Shown here in pieces: positions 1-7,180 of a stretch of DNA of 32,408 nucleotides. Made by a program: the position numbers and the translations under genes. The notes beneath the pieces were generated by a model. That model worked only from the letters and a program-made list of their open reading frames with translations, did not search any database and was not told where the DNA came from. The number at the start of each line of letters is the position of its first letter. Position 1 is the stretch's first letter. The stretch comes from 79-D21 sp964521575 (lineage in GTDB: Bacteria; Synergistota; Synergistia; Synergistales; 79-D21): NCBI GenBank assembly GCA_964521575.1, contig CAZFSR010000016.1:1-32408 (forward strand), in the 5' to 3' direction.

Positions 1-48
1 AGCACGCCGCCAGCGTTCGTCCTGAGCCAGGATCAAACTCTCCATGGC
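1..48 (-). rRNA. rrs: 16S ribosomal RNA, 5' end only
   Basis: The reverse complement of bases 1-41 begins with the near-universal bacterial 16S 5' motif AGAGTTTGATCCTGGCTCAG, followed by the conserved GACGAACGCTGGCGGCGTGC. The motif normally starts about eight bases into the mature RNA, so the mature 5' end is placed near base 48. The gene is transcribed leftward and the rest lies outside the window. The 5' end position is by analogy with E. coli numbering and may be off by a few bases. Confidence 0.96.
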
Positions 49-126
49 TTTCCTTCTTAGACTCGAACATCGTCACGCGCTGTATTCTGTTGGCAAGGTT
101 CAACCGCCCAGCGGGCGGCGAACGAG

Positions 127-155
127 ACTATACCACGCTTTTGTGGGGGACGCAA
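127..155 (-). promoter_or_regulatory. Probable rrn promoter
   Basis: On the minus strand a -35 box TTGCGT (bases 150-155, 3/6 match) is separated by exactly 17 bases from a -10 box TATAGT (127-132, 5/6 match). Transcription would start near base 120, leaving a leader of about 70 nt before 16S. A perfect 6-bp hairpin with a 3-nt loop (104-118) sits early in that leader. I did not find a clear boxA antitermination element. Position and spacing support the call; the -35 box is only moderate. Confidence 0.6.
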
Positions 156-192
156 CCCCCCTTCTCGAAGAAAAGTGCGGGAATTTTCCGCG

Positions 193-201
193 TGCTATAA
201 T
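193..201 (+). promoter_or_regulatory. Extended -10 promoter for the PBP gene
   Basis: The plus strand carries TGCTATAAT, a perfect -10 hexamer (196-201) preceded by the TGn extension. No convincing -35 box lies 16-18 bases upstream, as expected for an extended -10 promoter. Predicted start of transcription is near base 208, about 58 nt before the ATG at 266. It diverges from the rrn promoter, with roughly 40 bp between the rrn -35 box and this -10 box. Confidence 0.6.
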
Positions 202-265
202 ACCTTCGATTTTAATACCCAAAGAGGCTTCTCTGCGGGGCAAGCCAAACAAGGAAGGCTGAAAG

Positions 266-2545
266 ATGAGAAGAATGAAAGATGTGACGCGGCGGTCGAC
301 GGGGCGGCAGGAGGGCGGTTGTCTCGGCGGGCTGGCTGCCGGCATTGGGATTCTCCTGCTCCTGGGTGTTGCGGTCCTGTCGGTCGGACTGGCGGCCTAC
401 GTTTGGGGGGTTTCCAGGACCCTTCCGACGGCAGAGGAAATGGTCAATCATCGCCCGAGTCTTGCGACCGTCGTTTATGACCGAAACGGCAAAGTCATCA
501 CGAACCTCTATTACGAGAACCGCCAATGGGTCAAGCTTGGAGAGATTTCCCCGACCATGCAGAAAGCGGTTTTAGCGGCAGAGGACGCGGATTTCTACGA
601 ACACGGGGGAATCGATTTCTCCTCGATCCTGCGGGCCTTTATCAAGGATTTGACCCACCAGGCGACACGGCAGGGCGGAAGCACGATCACCCAGCAGCTG
701 GCGAGGAACCTCTTCCTAACGAGGGAAAGAACGCTGTCCCGTAAAGTGAAGGAAGCGGTTCTTGCCGTCCGGATGGAAAGAACCTTTTCGAAGGACCAGA
801 TCCTGGAGATGTACCTGAACACGATCTACTTCGGTCACGGGACCTACGGGATCGGTTCTGCCGCTCATGCCTATTTCGGAAAGCCGGCGAGCCGGCTAAC
901 TCTTCCCGAAGCATCCGTGCTTGCCGGGCTGATCGCGGGTCCTGAGTATTACACGCCGATACGGCACATGGACCGAGCCAAAATCCGGCAGGGCTACGTT
1001 CTGGGGCAGATGGTATCCAAGGGCTGGATCACGAGGGAAGATGCGCAAAAAGCGCTGGACTCGAAGCTTGCCTTGAGGACCGTTAAGCAGTCTTCCGTGA
1101 GCTTTTCCGACGCTCCCTACTTTATCTCGAACATCCTTTTCAGCCGGTTGCTCCCGAAATACGGCAGCGATGCGATCTATAGAGGTGGGATGAAGATCTA
1201 CACCACCCTTGATTTCGATCTGCAGCGCGATGCCGAGGAGGCAATCGGGAAACTTCGTACGGAGGGGGCGATCATCGCCCTGGATCCGGCAACGGGAGAA
1301 ATCCTTGCCATGGTGGGCGGAAGGGACTTCGAGAAAAGCAAATTCAACCGGGCTGTTCAAGCCTTTCGCCAGCCGGGTTCGGCATTCAAGCCGATCGTCT
1401 ACGCCGCAGCGCTTGAGGCGGGATATCGGCCTGTCGATCACCTGATGGATTCCCCCCTCGAATTTCCCAACGGGTGGAAACCCGAAAATTACGACATGAA
1501 GCATCACGGGGAAGTTTCGCTCGTGGAAGCCCTGACCTATTCCTATAATGTTCCCACGGTCAAGCTGGCTCACCTTACGGGGCTCGACAAGGTCGTTTCC
1601 ATGGCTAGAAACCTTGGCATCACGACGCCGCACTTGCCGAACGACCTCTCCCTGGCACTGGGTTCGACCAGTGTGACCCCGCTGGAGATGGCGGTAGCCT
1701 ACAGCTGTTTCGAGAACGGCGGGAAAAGGGTCGTCCCTTACGCGGTGAGGGAAGTTCGCGACAACAGCGACACCGTCCTCGAGAAGAACGGCCCGATGGT
1801 GTCGGACGGGATCACGCCGCGTGTTGCGGTCATGATCCGATCGATGCTGCTCGAGGCGGTACGGGCCGGCACCGGTAGAGGGGCTGCGATCCCCGGCTAC
1901 GAGACTTTCGGGAAAACGGGCACCACGAATGACTGGAGCGACGCCTGGTTTTGCGGAGGGGTTCCTGGGCTCGTCGCTGTCGTCTATGCGGGCAACGACG
2001 ATCACAAGCCCCTGGGTGACCGTATGACGGGCGGACGGGTCGCCTCCCCTGTTTGGAAGGCCTTCGTTTCGAAGGCTGTGTCCCGCCTGAAACTAGAGAA
2101 AACATTTGCTGTTCCGAAGGACGCCGATGTCGAAATCGTAAGGGTCTGCCGCCACACGGGCTTCCTCGCTGCAGCCGGATGCCCGGCGGCACAAATCCTC
2201 GTCCCTGCGGGGGAAGCCCCGACGGCGACATGCCCCATGCATGGCGGATCCCTTTCTGCGGCACGGGCCGATTCCCTCGCTCCGCGACTTCTCCTCTCCC
2301 CGATGGATGATGCCCTGCCTCCGGCGCAACCGGTCAAGGTTGCCGAAGAGACTCCGTCCGCCGGTGCAGCGGCTGAAAGCCCTGCGGTTTCACCCGTTCC
2401 GGCGCCGGTCCTGAAAGTCCCTTCCCCACAGCCTCCCAAGGTCCCGAGCCCTGCCGAGAAGCCCTACAAGAAAGACCTGAGCAAACCGAACGATATCGAG
2501 AAGCGATACCAGGATTTACTTAAGCAATACGGGCTGACAAACTGA
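266..2545 (+). CDS. mrcA: Class A penicillin-binding protein (PBP1A-like)
   Basis: Bifunctional peptidoglycan synthase of 759 residues, anchored in the inner membrane, that polymerises lipid II and cross-links the peptides. A single membrane segment lies at about residues 22-47. The glycosyltransferase (GT51) domain follows, with the catalytic-Glu motif EDADFYEHGG starting at E106 and the QGGSTITQQLARN motif. The transpeptidase domain has all three catalytic boxes: SAFK (S372, K375), SYN (S426-N428) and KTGT (from K550). The last ~90 residues are a Pro/Ala-rich then Lys-rich tail. The start at 266 is backed by AAGGAAGG (251-258) seven bases upstream; an ATG at 275 is an alternative. It stands alone on its strand, driven by the extended -10 promoter, and its stop is two bases from the stop of the convergent dgt gene. 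Family assignment is firm; the exact paralogue name is by analogy. Confidence 0.96.
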   Translation: MRRMKDVTRRSTGRQEGGCLGGLAAGIGILLLLGVAVLSVGLAAYVWGVSRTLPTAEEMVNHRPSLATVVYDRNGKVITNLYYENRQWVKLGEISPTMQKAVLAAEDADFYEHGGIDFSSILRAFIKDLTHQATRQGGSTITQQLARNLFLTRERTLSRKVKEAVLAVRMERTFSKDQILEMYLNTIYFGHGTYGIGSAAHAYFGKPASRLTLPEASVLAGLIAGPEYYTPIRHMDRAKIRQGYVLGQMVSKGWITREDAQKALDSKLALRTVKQSSVSFSDAPYFISNILFSRLLPKYGSDAIYRGGMKIYTTLDFDLQRDAEEAIGKLRTEGAIIALDPATGEILAMVGGRDFEKSKFNRAVQAFRQPGSAFKPIVYAAALEAGYRPVDHLMDSPLEFPNGWKPENYDMKHHGEVSLVEALTYSYNVPTVKLAHLTGLDKVVSMARNLGITTPHLPNDLSLALGSTSVTPLEMAVAYSCFENGGKRVVPYAVREVRDNSDTVLEKNGPMVSDGITPRVAVMIRSMLLEAVRAGTGRGAAIPGYETFGKTGTTNDWSDAWFCGGVPGLVAVVYAGNDDHKPLGDRMTGGRVASPVWKAFVSKAVSRLKLEKTFAVPKDADVEIVRVCRHTGFLAAAGCPAAQILVPAGEAPTATCPMHGGSLSAARADSLAPRLLLSPMDDALPPAQPVKVAEETPSAGAAAESPAVSPVPAPVLKVPSPQPPKVPSPAEKPYKKDLSKPNDIEKRYQDLLKQYGLTN

Positions 2546-2547
2546 AC

Positions 2548-3600
2548 TCAGGAAAACGGCCAGGGTGAGGGCTTGGCGACGTCGTCGAAGAACTGGAGGG
2601 TGTAGCGGTCGGTCATTCCCGATAAGAAATCGAGCGCGCGAACGACCGGGTCCGGCTCGATCCTTTCTAGTCCTGTTTTTTCCGGCCTTTCGAGCAGGAT
2701 GTCGAAAAGCGTCTTGAGAACGTGCTCCACCTTGGGTTCCTCTGCCAGGACCCGCCCGGAGGCATAGACTTTCCTGTATAGAGTGCTTCTCAAGGCCTCG
2801 ACGGCTTCAAGCACGTCTTCCCCCATGGCGATCATGCCGTTCCCGCTACTGTTTGCGACAACGTCCTCGACCAATTTCCCGATTCGGTCTCCGTGTGTTT
2901 TCCCCAACTTTTCTAGCACGATGGCAGGGATTTCGCTTAAAGAGAGGAAACCTGCCCTCAATGCGTCGTCAAGGTCATGATTCAGGTAGGCGATCGAGTC
3001 GGAAATCCTGACGACCCAGGCCTCCAGGGTCGAGGGCCGATCCATTCCGAAGGACTGCCTGACATCGGCCTGACCCTTGGAATGCTGCAGGATGCCCTGG
3101 CGGACCTCAAAGGTCAGGTTTAGGCCCTTTCCGTCTTTCTCAAGCCGCTCTACGACCCTCAAGCTTTGCGAGGCATGATGGAAACCGCTTTTCCCCCGGG
3201 AACGGGCGATCCGGTCAAGGATCCGTTCTCCCATGTGGCCGAAAGGCGTGTGTCCCAAATCATGTCCTAGGGCGATGGCTTCGGTCAGGTCTTCGTTGAG
3301 TCGAAGGCACCGGGCGATTGTCCTTGCGATCTGCGAAACTTCCAGCGTGTGGGTCAGTCGCGTCCGGTAGTGGTCTCCCTCAGGGAGAAGCAGGACCTGG
3401 GTTTTGTGTTTCAGCCTGCGAAAGGACTTGGAATGGATGATGCGGTCACGGTCGACCTGGAAGCAGGTGCGGAGGGCGCATGGCGGTTCCTCTTGCGCCC
3501 TGCCCCGGGTGTGGGTGCTGAGGCAGGCTGCCGGATCGAGAATTTCCTTTTCGAGTTCTTCCCATCGTTTTCGGCCGGAATTGATCTCTATTCCCCCCAT
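2548..3600 (-). CDS. dgt: Deoxyguanosinetriphosphate triphosphohydrolase-like protein (HD domain)
   Basis: Predicted cytoplasmic dNTPase of 350 residues that splits dNTPs to deoxynucleoside and triphosphate. The N-terminal part has the family pattern THTRGR, then IIHSKSFRRLKHKTQV. The HD metal site follows: H84 in RLTHTLEVSQ, then H113-D114 in LGHDLGHTPFGH. It is the last gene of the leftward phoH-to-dgt run and follows ppdK by 51 bases that contain a strong hairpin. The start is uncertain: ATG at 3600 has no Shine-Dalgarno sequence and lies three bases beyond the hairpin, while a GGGGGG run lies just inside the reading frame. The body of the gene clearly begins by the TRGR motif (residue 31). 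Related dgt genes often sit beside dnaG/rpoD in Firmicutes; those genes are not here. Confidence 0.9.
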   Translation of the reverse strand: MGGIEINSGRKRWEELEKEILDPAACLSTHTRGRAQEEPPCALRTCFQVDRDRIIHSKSFRRLKHKTQVLLLPEGDHYRTRLTHTLEVSQIARTIARCLRLNEDLTEAIALGHDLGHTPFGHMGERILDRIARSRGKSGFHHASQSLRVVERLEKDGKGLNLTFEVRQGILQHSKGQADVRQSFGMDRPSTLEAWVVRISDSIAYLNHDLDDALRAGFLSLSEIPAIVLEKLGKTHGDRIGKLVEDVVANSSGNGMIAMGEDVLEAVEALRSTLYRKVYASGRVLAEEPKVEHVLKTLFDILLERPEKTGLERIEPDPVVRALDFLSGMTDRYTLQFFDDVAKPSPWPFS

Positions 3601-3603
3601 GTC

Positions 3604-3640
3604 ACGGGCAGGGAGTGCTCGGTCGAGACTCCCTGCCCGT
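3604..3640. terminator. Strong hairpin between ppdK and dgt
   Basis: A perfect 13-bp stem (3604-3616 with 3628-3640) closes an 11-nt loop. On the plus strand it is followed by a T-rich stretch (TTTTCGTTCATTTT), so as an intrinsic terminator it points rightward. On the minus strand, the direction of both neighbours, the stem follows the ppdK stop by 11 bases but is followed by GACATGGGGGG and no U-tract. It may stop transcripts reading through from the PBP gene, end ppdK messages as a 3' stabiliser, or restrict dgt translation. Confidence 0.55.
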
Positions 3641-3651
3641 TTTCGTTCATT

Positions 3652-6309
3652 TTAACGAATCAGGCCGATCGCGCTGTGTGCTGCGGCAAGCCTGGCCACC
3701 GGAACCCTGAAAGGCGAGCAGCTGACGTATCGGAGGCCGAGGGAGTGGCAAAAGGCGATGCTGGTCGGTTCGCCTCCATGTTCTCCACAGATCCCGATCT
3801 GGATGGAGGGCCTCACGGGGCGGCTTTTTTCAACCGCGATGGACATCAGCTGCCCCACTCCCTCCCGGTCGAGGGTATGGAAGGGGTTGGCCGGCAGGAC
3901 CCCCTGCCTGACGTATTCGGCGAGGAATTTCCCCTCCGCGTCGTCGCGGGAATAGCCGAAGGTGGTTTGGCTCAAGTCGTTCGTTCCGAAACTGAAGAAC
4001 TCGGCAGATTCGGCAAGCTGGTCTGCCACCAGGGCCGCACGGGGTACCTCGATCATGGTTCCGACAAGGTAGTGGACCCTGCATCCAAAAAGCGCCATTT
4101 GTTCCTCGGCGATCCTTTCGGTCATTTCCCTCAGGCGGAGCATCTCTTCCCTTGTCCCGACGAGAGGCATCATGATATCCGGGATCACTTTCACGCCCTT
4201 TCCCGTCAAGGAGCAGGCCGCCTGGAAGATGGCCCGGAGCTGCATCTCGTAGATTTCCGGGTAGACGATGCCCAGCCTGCAGCCCCGAAAGCCGAGCATC
4301 GGGTTGTTCTCGTGGAGGGAAGCGGCTTTCGCGAGTTTCAGCCGAAGCGCTTCTGCCTCTGGGCCGTTTTCGTTTCCCCGGGCCGCCAGCGCTTCGAGCT
4401 CCTTCCTGATCTCGGGTTCCTTCGGGAGGAACTCGTGGAGAGGAGGGTCAAGAAGGCGGATTGTGACCGGGAAACCGGCCATTGCCTCGAAAATGCCTTC
4501 GAAATCCTCCCTCTGCATGAGCTGCAGCTTCTCTAGAGGGACAAGACGTTCCTCCCGGGTCGAGGCAATGATCATTTCCTGCATGACAGGCAACCGGTCG
4601 GCCGCCATGAACATGTGTTCCGTCCGGCAAAGCCCGATCCCCTTCGCACCGAAGGTCCGCGCCCGGGATGCGTCTTCGGGCGTGTCTGCATTTGCCCAGA
4701 CCTCCAGGGCGGAGAATTCGTCGGCCCAATCCAGGAGGGTCCTGATGTCATCCGCGAAGGACGGCTGGACCAGCTCCACCTTGCCGGGGATGACCAGGCC
4801 GCGGGAACCGTCTATCGTGATCCAGTCGCCTTTCCGGAATGTCCGGTTTTCCACCGTGAAGGCCTGCGAGGCGAGGTTGATGTGAAGAGCCTCGCAACCC
4901 GAGACGCAGGGTTTCCCGAGGCCGCGCGCCACCACGGCCGCATGGCTGGTCATCCCTCCCCTGCTCGTCAGGACTCCCTGTGCGGCAAAAAGCCCATGGA
5001 TGTCATCCGGAGTCGTTTCCGGCCTGACAAGGATGACGGGCTTGCCGTCGTGTCCTATTCTTTCCGCATCATCGGCATCGAAAACGATCTGGCCCACCGC
5101 GGCTCCCGGAGAAGCCGGAAGGCCTTTTGCAAGGACATCGAGCTTTAGGGACGGGTCAATCTGCCTGTGCAAAAGACGCTCCACCTGGTCCGGGCTGACC
5201 CGCGAAACAGCAGCCGACTTGTCGATGAGGCCTTCGTTCGCCATATCGACCGCCACCTGGACGGCAGCCTTGGCGGTCCGTTTCCCGTTTCGGGTCTGCA
5301 GCATGTAGAGCTTGCCGCGCTCTACGGTGAATTCGATGTCCTGCATGTCCTTGTAGTGTTTTTCCAGGATGTCGGCTGTTTCAAGGAGCTCGCGGTAAAG
5401 GCCGGGCATCTTTTCACCCATTTTCTGGATGGGTTCCGGGGTGCGGATTCCGGCCACGACATCTTCCCCTTGCGCATTGATCAGGAATTCCCCGAAAAGG
5501 CCCTTTTCCCCGGTAGACGGGTTTCTCGTGAAGCAGACTCCCGTCCCGCAATCATCCCCAAGGTTGCCGAACACCATCGCGACGATGTTGACCGCGGTCC
5601 CAAGATTGTCGGGAATAGAGTGGATCTTCCTATAGGTGACTGCCCTCGGAGTGTTCCAGCTACGAAACACGGCTTCGGTCGCGGCCTTGAGCTGGAGCCA
5701 TGGATCGGTTGGAAAATCATGGCCCGTTGCTTTCCTTACGATCTTCTTGAATTGTGCGACGACGCTTTCGAGTTCTTCGGGGGGGATTTCGTTGTCGAAC
5801 TGGACCGCTAGCTTTCTTCGTGTGGAAGTGAGGACGTTCTCGAATTCCTCGCTCGACACGCCCAGGACGACATCAGAGAACATCTGGATAAAACGGCGGT
5901 AACTATCCAAGGCGAAACGGCGGTCCCCGGAAGTGGACGCCAGGGCGGAGGTGGTTTCATCGTTCAGGCCGAGGTTCAGGATCGTGTCCATCATCCCCGG
6001 CATGGAAACCGGGGCACCGGAACGAACCGAAACCAGGAGGGGCGTGCCGGGTCCGCCGAAGGTCTTCCCTGTCTTTTCCTCGAGGACAGCCATGGCCCTC
6101 CTCACGTCCGGCCATACGAAGTCCATGGTTTCGGCAGGGTTTTCCATGTACATCAGGCAGGCTTCCGTCGTGAGGGTGAAACCGGGGGGAACGGGCAGGC
6201 CAATGCGCATCATCTGGGCCAGGTTGGCTCCCTTGCCGCCCAGGAGGGCTTTCATCTCCGCGCTGCCTTCAGAAAAATCGTAAAGAAGCTTTTTCCCCGT
6301 TTTGGACAT
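3652..6309 (-). CDS. ppdK: Pyruvate, phosphate dikinase
   Basis: Interconverts pyruvate + ATP + Pi and PEP + AMP + PPi in the cytoplasm, in glycolysis or gluconeogenesis of anaerobes. The 885-residue protein has the usual length. The N-terminal nucleotide-binding domain starts with LLGGKGANLAQM and carries SVRSGAPVSMPGMMDT. The central swivelling domain has GGMTSHAAVVARG with phosphorylated His456 and the regulatory Thr454 two residues before it. The C-terminal PEP/pyruvate domain shows GIGLCRTEHMF and ICGEHGGEP. The start at 6309 is fixed by GGAGGAG five bases upstream; a longer open frame to 6465 only overlaps the previous gene. The gene follows the DUF299 regulator by 23 bases, so the two are very probably co-transcribed and functionally paired. 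Confidence 0.97.
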   Translation of the reverse strand: MSKTGKKLLYDFSEGSAEMKALLGGKGANLAQMMRIGLPVPPGFTLTTEACLMYMENPAETMDFVWPDVRRAMAVLEEKTGKTFGGPGTPLLVSVRSGAPVSMPGMMDTILNLGLNDETTSALASTSGDRRFALDSYRRFIQMFSDVVLGVSSEEFENVLTSTRRKLAVQFDNEIPPEELESVVAQFKKIVRKATGHDFPTDPWLQLKAATEAVFRSWNTPRAVTYRKIHSIPDNLGTAVNIVAMVFGNLGDDCGTGVCFTRNPSTGEKGLFGEFLINAQGEDVVAGIRTPEPIQKMGEKMPGLYRELLETADILEKHYKDMQDIEFTVERGKLYMLQTRNGKRTAKAAVQVAVDMANEGLIDKSAAVSRVSPDQVERLLHRQIDPSLKLDVLAKGLPASPGAAVGQIVFDADDAERIGHDGKPVILVRPETTPDDIHGLFAAQGVLTSRGGMTSHAAVVARGLGKPCVSGCEALHINLASQAFTVENRTFRKGDWITIDGSRGLVIPGKVELVQPSFADDIRTLLDWADEFSALEVWANADTPEDASRARTFGAKGIGLCRTEHMFMAADRLPVMQEMIIASTREERLVPLEKLQLMQREDFEGIFEAMAGFPVTIRLLDPPLHEFLPKEPEIRKELEALAARGNENGPEAEALRLKLAKAASLHENNPMLGFRGCRLGIVYPEIYEMQLRAIFQAACSLTGKGVKVIPDIMMPLVGTREEMLRLREMTERIAEEQMALFGCRVHYLVGTMIEVPRAALVADQLAESAEFFSFGTNDLSQTTFGYSRDDAEGKFLAEYVRQGVLPANPFHTLDREGVGQLMSIAVEKSRPVRPSIQIGICGEHGGEPTSIAFCHSLGLRYVSCSPFRVPVARLAAAHSAIGLIR

Positions 6310-6332
6310 CGTCACTCCTCCTCTTTGAGGGA

Positions 6333-7133
6333 TCAGGCCCGGATCTGGTCCAGGATTTCCTGAGCTGTTTCCTCGATGGCGCGGTTTGTGACGTCGAAAC
6401 ACCGGCAGCCGATTTTTCTCATGATGCTCCGGGCGTAGCCCAGTTCCTCTTCGACTCGTTCCCATTGGGCATAAGTGGAAACATCGACGTCCAGCCCCAG
6501 GACACGGAGCCTTTCTCTCCTGATCTGGATGAGGTGCTCGGGCTTCACCATCAAACCGATGACTTTTTCTGGAGGCACCTGGAAAAGTTCCTCCGGGGGG
6601 TTGGCCTCCGGAACGATTGGGATATTGGCGACCATGATCCCCTTATGGGCCAGGTACATGGAAAGCGGGGTCTTGCTGGTTCGGGAAACCCCGATGATCA
6701 CGAGATCAGATTCTGGCAAGAGATCAGGGCTGCGCCCGTCGTCGCAGCGAATGGAGAACTCGATGGCCTTGACCCGGCGAAAGTACTCCTCGTCCATACG
6801 TCTCAAAAGCCCGGGTGTCTCGAGCGGCGGCCTGCCGAGGCGATCCTCGAGGGCTCCCAGGATCGGCCCGAGAATGTCGATAACGTCTATTTTCCTTGCA
6901 GCGGCACGTTCGACGAAGTATCGCCTAAGCTTGTGATCGACCATCGTGCAGATGATCAGGGCCCTTTTTTCCTGGGCATTCTGCAGGACATCCTCCACTT
7001 TTTCTTCGGTGCTGATGTATCGAAACCTGGTCAGTTTCGCTGCATCGGCTCCAAATTGGCTATAGGCTGCTCTTGCGACATGTTCGGCGGTTTCACCCGT
7101 AAAATCCGAAACCACAAAAACATCCACCATCAT
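6333..7133 (-). CDS. Pyruvate, phosphate dikinase regulatory protein (DUF299/PPSR kinase-phosphorylase)
   Basis: Bifunctional regulator of 266 residues. In this family the enzyme inactivates PPDK (or PEP synthase) by ADP-dependent phosphorylation of the Thr near the catalytic His, and reverses it by Pi-dependent dephosphorylation. The N-terminus shows the family motif VSDFTGETAEHVA (residues 8-20). A P-loop-like GVSRTSKT lies at 148-155, and the C-terminus has the usual YAQWERVEEEL segment. Because ppdK is the next gene, PPDK rather than PEP synthase is the likely target. The start is one of two tandem ATGs (7133 or 7130) with a distant GGAG. It lies 47 bases after glyS; in Bacillus the homologue yqfL also follows glyS. 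Confidence 0.93.
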   Translation of the reverse strand: MMVDVFVVSDFTGETAEHVARAAYSQFGADAAKLTRFRYISTEEKVEDVLQNAQEKRALIICTMVDHKLRRYFVERAAARKIDVIDILGPILGALEDRLGRPPLETPGLLRRMDEEYFRRVKAIEFSIRCDDGRSPDLLPESDLVIIGVSRTSKTPLSMYLAHKGIMVANIPIVPEANPPEELFQVPPEKVIGLMVKPEHLIQIRRERLRVLGLDVDVSTYAQWERVEEELGYARSIMRKIGCRCFDVTNRAIEETAQEILDQIRA

Positions 7134-7180
7134 GAGAGGGGTCCATCTCCCTTCGCCTGCAGTGCTCTTGGGACAGGTCC

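Noticed and set aside
44..262. Short plus-strand open frame in the 16S-PBP gap
   Set aside because: It begins inside the 16S 5' end and crosses both promoters; no ribosome site and no recognisable product.
896..2005. Long minus-strand open frame of 369 codons inside the PBP gene
   Set aside because: It lies fully antisense to a gene with all catalytic motifs, its translation is Arg/Gly/His-rich without any recognisable domain, and it fits GC-rich shadow coding.
3349..4536. Plus-strand open frame of 395 codons across dgt and ppdK
   Set aside because: It is antisense to two well-supported enzymes and its translation has no domain or ribosome site; similar shadows occur opposite glyQ, phoH and oadA.
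6310..6465. Upstream extension of ppdK
   Set aside because: The extra codons overlap the regulator gene and read as low-complexity shadow; GGAGGAG just before ATG 6309 fixes the start.
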